A stretch of DNA of 64,000 nt, taken from contig NZ_FOYL01000017.1 in the NCBI RefSeq assembly GCF_900115955.1, positions 62,001-126,000 of the forward strand, in the 5' to 3' direction. Made by a program: the position numbers and the translations under genes. This document shows positions 60,303-64,000 of this stretch, piece by piece (the first letter of the stretch is position 1; every line of letters begins with the position of its first letter). The notes below the pieces were generated by a model. That model was not told the DNA's origin. It ran no database searches and saw only the letters and a list, made by a program, of their open reading frames with translations. The DNA comes from Lentzea waywayandensis. Its GTDB lineage: Bacteria > Actinomycetota > Actinomycetes > Mycobacteriales > Pseudonocardiaceae.

Positions 60303-60915
60303 CCGCGGCCACTCGCTCGACCATGCCGAGCTTGAGCCGTTCCTGCCGCTGCACCACGAACCCCGCCTGCTCAACCAGCGGCAACGGGCGGCGGGTCTGG
60401 TAGTCGCCGCACATCCGCACACTCAGCTTCTCCAGCAACGATTGTCCGAAGTGGACGATGCGGTGGTGGCTGCCGACGTGGTCGAGCAACAGCAGCTTCC
60501 CGCCGGTACGCAGCACGCGATGCATCTCGGCGATCGCTTCACGCTCGTCCGGGACTCCGCACAAGCCGAGCGTGCAGACCACGGTGTCGAAGGACTCGTC
60601 CGGGAACGGCAACGCCTGCGCGTCTCCCTCGTGCAACTCGACTTCACGCCCGAGTTCGCCCGCGCGAGTGCGAGCGATGTCGAGCATGGCCGGGCTGAGG
60701 TCCAGGCCGGTCAATCTGACATCCGCCGGGTAGTGCGGGAGGTTGAGGCCGGTGCCAATGGCGACCTCGAGCACGTCACCGGTCGCCTGCGGGCACACCC
60801 ATTCGCGGCCGCCGCTGAACTGGATGCGTTCGAAGAAGCCGATGTCGCGGTCGTAACGCGGCGCGTAGCGATCCCACACCTCGCGGAGACCTTCGTTGCT
60901 GAGCTTCTTGCTCAT
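60292..60915 (-). CDS. SAM-dependent methyltransferase (class I, UbiE-like)
   Basis: The 207-residue protein contains GDVLEVAIGTGLNLPHYP (motif I), LTGLDLSPAMLDIARTRA (motif II) and RTGGKLLLLDHVGSHH (post-III). It resembles phosphatidylethanolamine or small thiol methyltransferases often linked with stress regulons. ATG 60915 overlaps the truncated TetR gene stop by four bases, so the original operon was TetR-methyltransferase. Because IS-A removed the TetR DNA-binding end, expression of this gene may now be unregulated or driven from the IS. Confidence 0.88.
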   Translation of the reverse strand: MSKKLSNEGLREVWDRYAPRYDRDIGFFERIQFSGGREWVCPQATGDVLEVAIGTGLNLPHYPADVRLTGLDLSPAMLDIARTRAGELGREVELHEGDAQALPFPDESFDTVVCTLGLCGVPDEREAIAEMHRVLRTGGKLLLLDHVGSHHRIVHFGQSLLEKLSVRMCGDYQTRRPLPLVEQAGFVVQRQERLKLGMVERVAAVKP

Positions 60916-61456
60916 GTCGATTCCCCTTCAGGCAGCAGTCCACGCGTGAGCAGGCCTGCCAGCGTGGATGGAACGGCAGCGGTGTCCAGAGGCCCTTGCC
61001 TGGCGGGATCCCAGTGCAGGTGCACCGCCCACAACACGCAGGTCTCCAGGATCGTGCGGGCGACCAGCGGCGCCGGTCCGGGCAGCCGCAACGCCTTGCG
61101 CCGCTGGAGATACTCGGTCAGCACCAGGACGAGACCCGACCGGCCCTGGCCGAACCAGACCTCGGCCAGCTCCGGCAACTCGGAAGCGCAGCGGTCGACC
61201 AGCTTGATGCTCACCCGGTGCCGGGACAGCGTGTCGTACAGGTTCGTGATGATCCCGCCCAGTTCCACGGCGAGCGGGCCACGTCGCCGCTTCGACAGCG
61301 CTTCGACCAGCCACAGCTGCTCGATCTCGCCCCGGAGCCGGTCGGCCACCATCGCGGCCAACTCGCCTTCCTCCGGCGCACGGACCGGCAGCTCGGCCAC
61401 ATCGGGCAGCGGCTCCACGCCGTCGGCGAACCGCAGTGCGGCCCCGAGCAACGCTG
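60912..61456 (-). pseudogene. TetR-family regulator, N-terminal DNA-binding domain removed by IS-A
   Basis: The remaining 180 or so residues are the helical ligand-binding domain of a TetR protein (FADGVEPLPDVAELPVRAP, ELPELAEVWFGQGRSGLVLVLTEYLQRR, LVARTILETCVLWAVHLHW). The helix-turn-helix that should precede it is gone: the frame starts inside the IS-A inverted repeat (MQFSART). No TetR start is found on the far side of the IS, so more than the insertion itself was lost. Confidence 0.8.
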
Positions 61457-62662
61457 TGCGTGCCGAAAACTGCATCCGTGCAGATTAAGCGGCATGGCGA
61501 TACTCGTGGATGACTCCGCCGAGACGATCCCGTCGGCATATCGTGAGGCGCTCGACATGATCGAGTTCAAGAGGCTGAGGCCGCGCCCGTAAGGGCGCTG
61601 CGGCGGCAAGTGATCGGTGGGTTCGGTGCTCGCTGTAGTGCCGCTCGTGCTCGCGCAGCGCTTGCCGTAGGCGGGTCTGATTCCAGATCAGCGTGCGGTC
61701 CAGCAGTTCGGCGCGAAGGATCTTGACCCAGCGTTCGATGATGGAGTTCATGCGGGGCGTCCGGACACCGGTTAGCACCGTAGCAATCCCCGCGGAACCG
61801 AGGATGTCGTCGATCAACGCGGGATATTTGGCGTCGCGGTCACGAATGAAGAACCTGATCCGCGCGACGTATCCGGTGTCCTCGAGGTCCATGAACAGGT
61901 TGCGGATGGCCTGGGTGACCCAGGCGTGGGTGGGGTGTGCGGTGGTGCCGACTATCCATACACGCCGGCTGGCGTGGTGGATGGCGACGAGAATGTACTG
62001 GCGCTGCCCGGTCAGCGTGACCGTTTCAATGAAGTCCATCGCCAGGATCGCCTCCGCCTGCGAACGCAGGAAGTCAGCCCAGGTAACGGTTGTCCGGCGC
62101 GGGGCCGGATCGACGCCGGCAGTCTTGAGGATCTCCCACACCGTCGACGCGGCGATCGCGACACCGAGAAGCGCAAGTTCGCCGTGGATGCGTCGATACC
62201 CCCACGAGGAGTTCTCGGTTGCCAGGCGCAGGACGAGCCGGCGGATCGAAGCGACAGTGCGCGGACGCCCAGGCCTACGGTTCACGCACATGCGGGCATG
62301 GCGGCGCTTCATCAAGTCGCGATGCCACCTCAGCACCGTATCCGGGCTGACCAAGAGCCGGAGCCGGCGCAGCGTCGCGCGGGCCAGGGGCACGAGTAAA
62401 GCGGCGAACAACGCCCTGTCCTCTGGCCGCAGTCGTGGGCGCTGACAGCCGAGTTGCCGCTGCAGGACCGCGAGTTGATGGCGTAACGCGAGGATCTCGA
62501 CGTCCTTCTCCCGATCAGTCATACGCAGAAGCCACAGCGCGGCGAAGGCGTGTTAGACAGCGAGGTAGGCGAAGCGGACCAACACGGCCGCGATCATGCC
62601 GGATGATGATCGGTAGCATGCCGATGCCTGCTGACCTGCACGGACGTATTTCTCGGCACGCA
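61457..62662. mobile_element. IS-A copy 2, full length
   Basis: The 1206-bp element has the same TGCGTGCCGARAA termini as copy 1 and about 90 percent similar content by eye. It sits between the TetR remnant and a Hint-domain toxin remnant, with no target duplication. The transposase carries a nonsense mutation. Confidence 0.9.
61485..62597 (-). pseudogene. IS-A transposase with nonsense codon 15
   Basis: The gene is colinear with the intact copy at 21515, including the DDE residues (AMDFIETV, FFIRDRDAKYP, NSIIERWVK). Codon 15, TAT (Tyr) in copy 1, is TAA here (62555-62553). Translation might restart at the ATG at 62522, giving 345 residues lacking the first N-terminal helix, so partial activity cannot be excluded. 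Confidence 0.85.
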
Positions 62663-62812
62663 GACGGTGTGCAGCCCGTTGACCGTCAGGTTATAGACCT
62701 TGCGGTATTCCATGCGCGTGGTCGTGCTGACTACCGCGAACTTGGAGCCGTTTGCAGCGACAAGGGAGTCACCAGGCTTCAGATCGACGGCTTTGCGCCA
62801 AGTAGCGACCTG
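62663..62812 (-). pseudogene. Hint-domain fragment of a second polymorphic toxin
   Basis: The minus strand encodes GEQVATWRKAVDLKPGDSLVAANGSKFAVVSTTTRMEYRKVYNLTVNGLHTVC, the late part of a pretoxin Hint domain (compare WVDAGDLRPGDLLKTAAGTFVQI and TYDLTINGTSTYY in the RHS toxin of this window). It is cut by IS-A on one side and fades into a LuxR fragment on the other. The toxin tip is absent. Confidence 0.7.
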
Positions 62813-62980
62813 CTCGCCATGGTCGGCGCGGGCCAGTCGAACGCCGAGATCGGCCGGAGGCTGCATCTGGTCGAGGGCACCGTGAAGACCTGCATGACGA
62901 CGATCATGCAACGGCTCGGCGCGCGCAACCGCGTGCAGGCGGCGATCACCGCCTACGAGGCGGGATTGGTCAACCCATAG
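62813..62980 (+). pseudogene. LuxR-type response regulator, C-terminal fragment
   Basis: The plus strand encodes LLAMVGAGQSNAEIGRRLHLVEGTVKTCMTTIMQRLGARNRVQAAITAYEAGLV, the DNA-binding end of a NarL/LuxR regulator. The receiver half is missing, replaced by antisense Hint sequence. It overlaps the end of the hydrolase-fold gene by 11 bases. Confidence 0.75.
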
Positions 62981-63812
62981 CCGCGCGAAGTGCGGCGAGG
63001 AACGCTTCGGGCTGTTCCAACGCCGGATCGTCACGAGCGTCGTCGATCACGTGCAACGGCCACCCGAACCGGGCGCTCGCCGCCTCGGCGACGGGCAACG
63101 GCATCCCCACGTCCTGGCGTCCCCAGATCAACGTCGTCGGCGCGGTGATGCGGTCGAGGTCCTCCGGCGGGATCGGCGCGGACATCCAGGCCATGCGCCG
63201 CATGGCGGTCCGCACGCTGGGCGTCCGGAAGAACTCCAGCGCGTAGGCGGCGACCCGGTCGTAGGACTCGCCCATGTCGGCCCGCACCCGGTCGAGATCG
63301 GCGTAGCAGTAGTTCCGGAAGCTCTTGTCCAGCCGGCTTTCGGTCGGCCGCAGCATGACCCCGGCAAAGCTGATCATCATCCTCAGCGGTGGCCGGAACT
63401 TGCCGAGCCCATGGGCGTCCACCAGCACGAGCCGGTCGACGCGGTCGCCGTGCTCGGCGGCGAACCGGGCCACCAGGCCACCGGCCGGCCCCTTGCCGAC
63501 GAGGATCGGGGTGCTGTCGCAGGTCTGCTCGATCAGCTCACCGAGCCACGTGAGCACCCGGCCTGCATCGACGCGACCGTCCGGGACCTCGGAAGCGCCG
63601 AGTCCGGGCAGGTCGGCCGTGACCACGCGGTGGGTCGCCACCAGATCCGGGATCAACCTCATCCAGATCGCGCCGAACTCGGTTTGCAGAAACAGGATCG
63701 GCCGCCCGGTGCCGCCCTCGATGACCGCGGTGGACACCCCGTGCACGGTGATCTTTCGCTCGGTGACGGGCAACCCGGCGACGAGCGACGCGCGGACGGA
63801 AGTACTCGACAT
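62970..63812 (-). CDS. Alpha/beta-hydrolase-fold protein lacking the nucleophile serine
   Basis: The 280-residue protein has the fold pattern: GTGRPILFLQTEFGAIWMRLIPDL, HRVVTADLPGLGAS, a nucleophile elbow that reads GKGPAG instead of GxSxG, APTTLIWGRQDVGMP (the acid strand) and a C terminus where the catalytic histidine would be. With no serine, cysteine or aspartate at the elbow, ordinary hydrolysis is unlikely; a binding or other enzymatic role is possible. ATG 63812 has GGAGG five bases upstream. The LuxR gene at the right edge is 39 bases upstream on the same strand and may control it. Confidence 0.85.
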   Translation of the reverse strand: MSSTSVRASLVAGLPVTERKITVHGVSTAVIEGGTGRPILFLQTEFGAIWMRLIPDLVATHRVVTADLPGLGASEVPDGRVDAGRVLTWLGELIEQTCDSTPILVGKGPAGGLVARFAAEHGDRVDRLVLVDAHGLGKFRPPLRMMISFAGVMLRPTESRLDKSFRNYCYADLDRVRADMGESYDRVAAYALEFFRTPSVRTAMRRMAWMSAPIPPEDLDRITAPTTLIWGRQDVGMPLPVAEAASARFGWPLHVIDDARDDPALEQPEAFLAALRAAMG

Positions 63813-63851
63813 GATCGCCTCCAACGTCGGACCGTTCAGCTGACTCCGACG

Positions 63852-64000
63852 CTAGGAGCGATCGCGGTCGAGTCCCATCGGGAGTTCTCCCCACTCCACG
63901 AGTCCGTGCTGCATGGCGAAAAGCGCGGCGCCCGCCCTCGTCCGGACACCGATCTTCCGGTAGGCGTTCTGGATGTGACGGTCGGCGGTCTTGACCGAGA
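63852..64000 (-). CDS. LuxR-family regulator, C-terminal end (partial)
   Basis: The frame open at the right edge encodes SVKTADRHIQNAYRKIGVRTRAGAALFAMQHGLVEWGELPMGL and stops at 63852. KTADRHIQNAYRKIGV is the recognition-helix end of a LuxR-type helix-turn-helix. The rest lies outside the window. Confidence 0.85.
   Translation of the reverse strand, partial: SVKTADRHIQNAYRKIGVRTRAGAALFAMQHGLVEWGELPMGLDRDRS

Overview
The window is GC-rich actinomycete DNA. GTG starts are frequent, start and stop codons often overlap as ATGA or GTGA, and the gene families are typical of the group (SARP and AfsR-like regulators, DUF3558-type lipoprotein, SdpA/SdpB). A member of the Pseudonocardiales is my best guess, from overall style only. 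No rRNA, tRNA or CRISPR array was found.

Region 1 (1-19026, all minus strand) is one edge of a nonribosomal peptide cluster. A SARP gene heads a run in which every later junction is a 4-base overlap: a reductase NRPS without a carrier domain, an A-PCP-reductase NRPS, a heme-hydroxylase-like protein with an HxxxC motif, a FAAL-ACP-C-A-PCP NRPS, and a C-(broken A) NRPS that leaves the window. A second AfsR-like regulator lies upstream. The FAAL start, the HxxxC protein and the reductase ends together recall tetrahydroisoquinoline pathways of the saframycin type, but the domain set is unusually eroded.

Region 2 (19027-20795, plus strand) is a small operon: a 47-residue membrane peptide ending in CVTGC, then SdpA-family and SdpB-family proteins. 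It looks like a compact relative of the Bacillus SDP toxin maturation system with an unfamiliar precursor.

Region 3 (20800-31490) is a mosaic of insertion-sequence remnants around a large secreted RHS/YD-repeat protein (Hint domain plus DddA/SCP1.201-like deaminase tip) and its SUKH-like immunity gene. It is flanked by scars of broken housekeeping genes.

Region 4 (31500-53500) is accessory DNA: a membrane protein, a NarL-type two-component pair, a lipoprotein, a winged-helix protein, an aldo/keto reductase, a DUF3644 protein, a methyltransferase, a LuxR regulator, a MarR-lipoprotein pair with tandem operators, and many pseudogenes. Two IS families, here called IS-A (about 1.2 kb) and IS-B (about 1.2 kb), are spread through the window. 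Two copies of a decayed large serine recombinase lie in the same orientation about 13 kb apart, each with a hairpin at its 3' end.

Region 5 (53500-64000) holds a reactive-sulfur module (MBL-rhodanese, MFS, cysteine desulfurase, divergent ArsR-rhodanese regulator and a second MFS), then a methyltransferase with a TetR gene cut by a full IS-A copy, a fragment of a second Hint toxin, an alpha/beta-hydrolase-fold protein without its serine, and the end of a LuxR regulator at the right edge.
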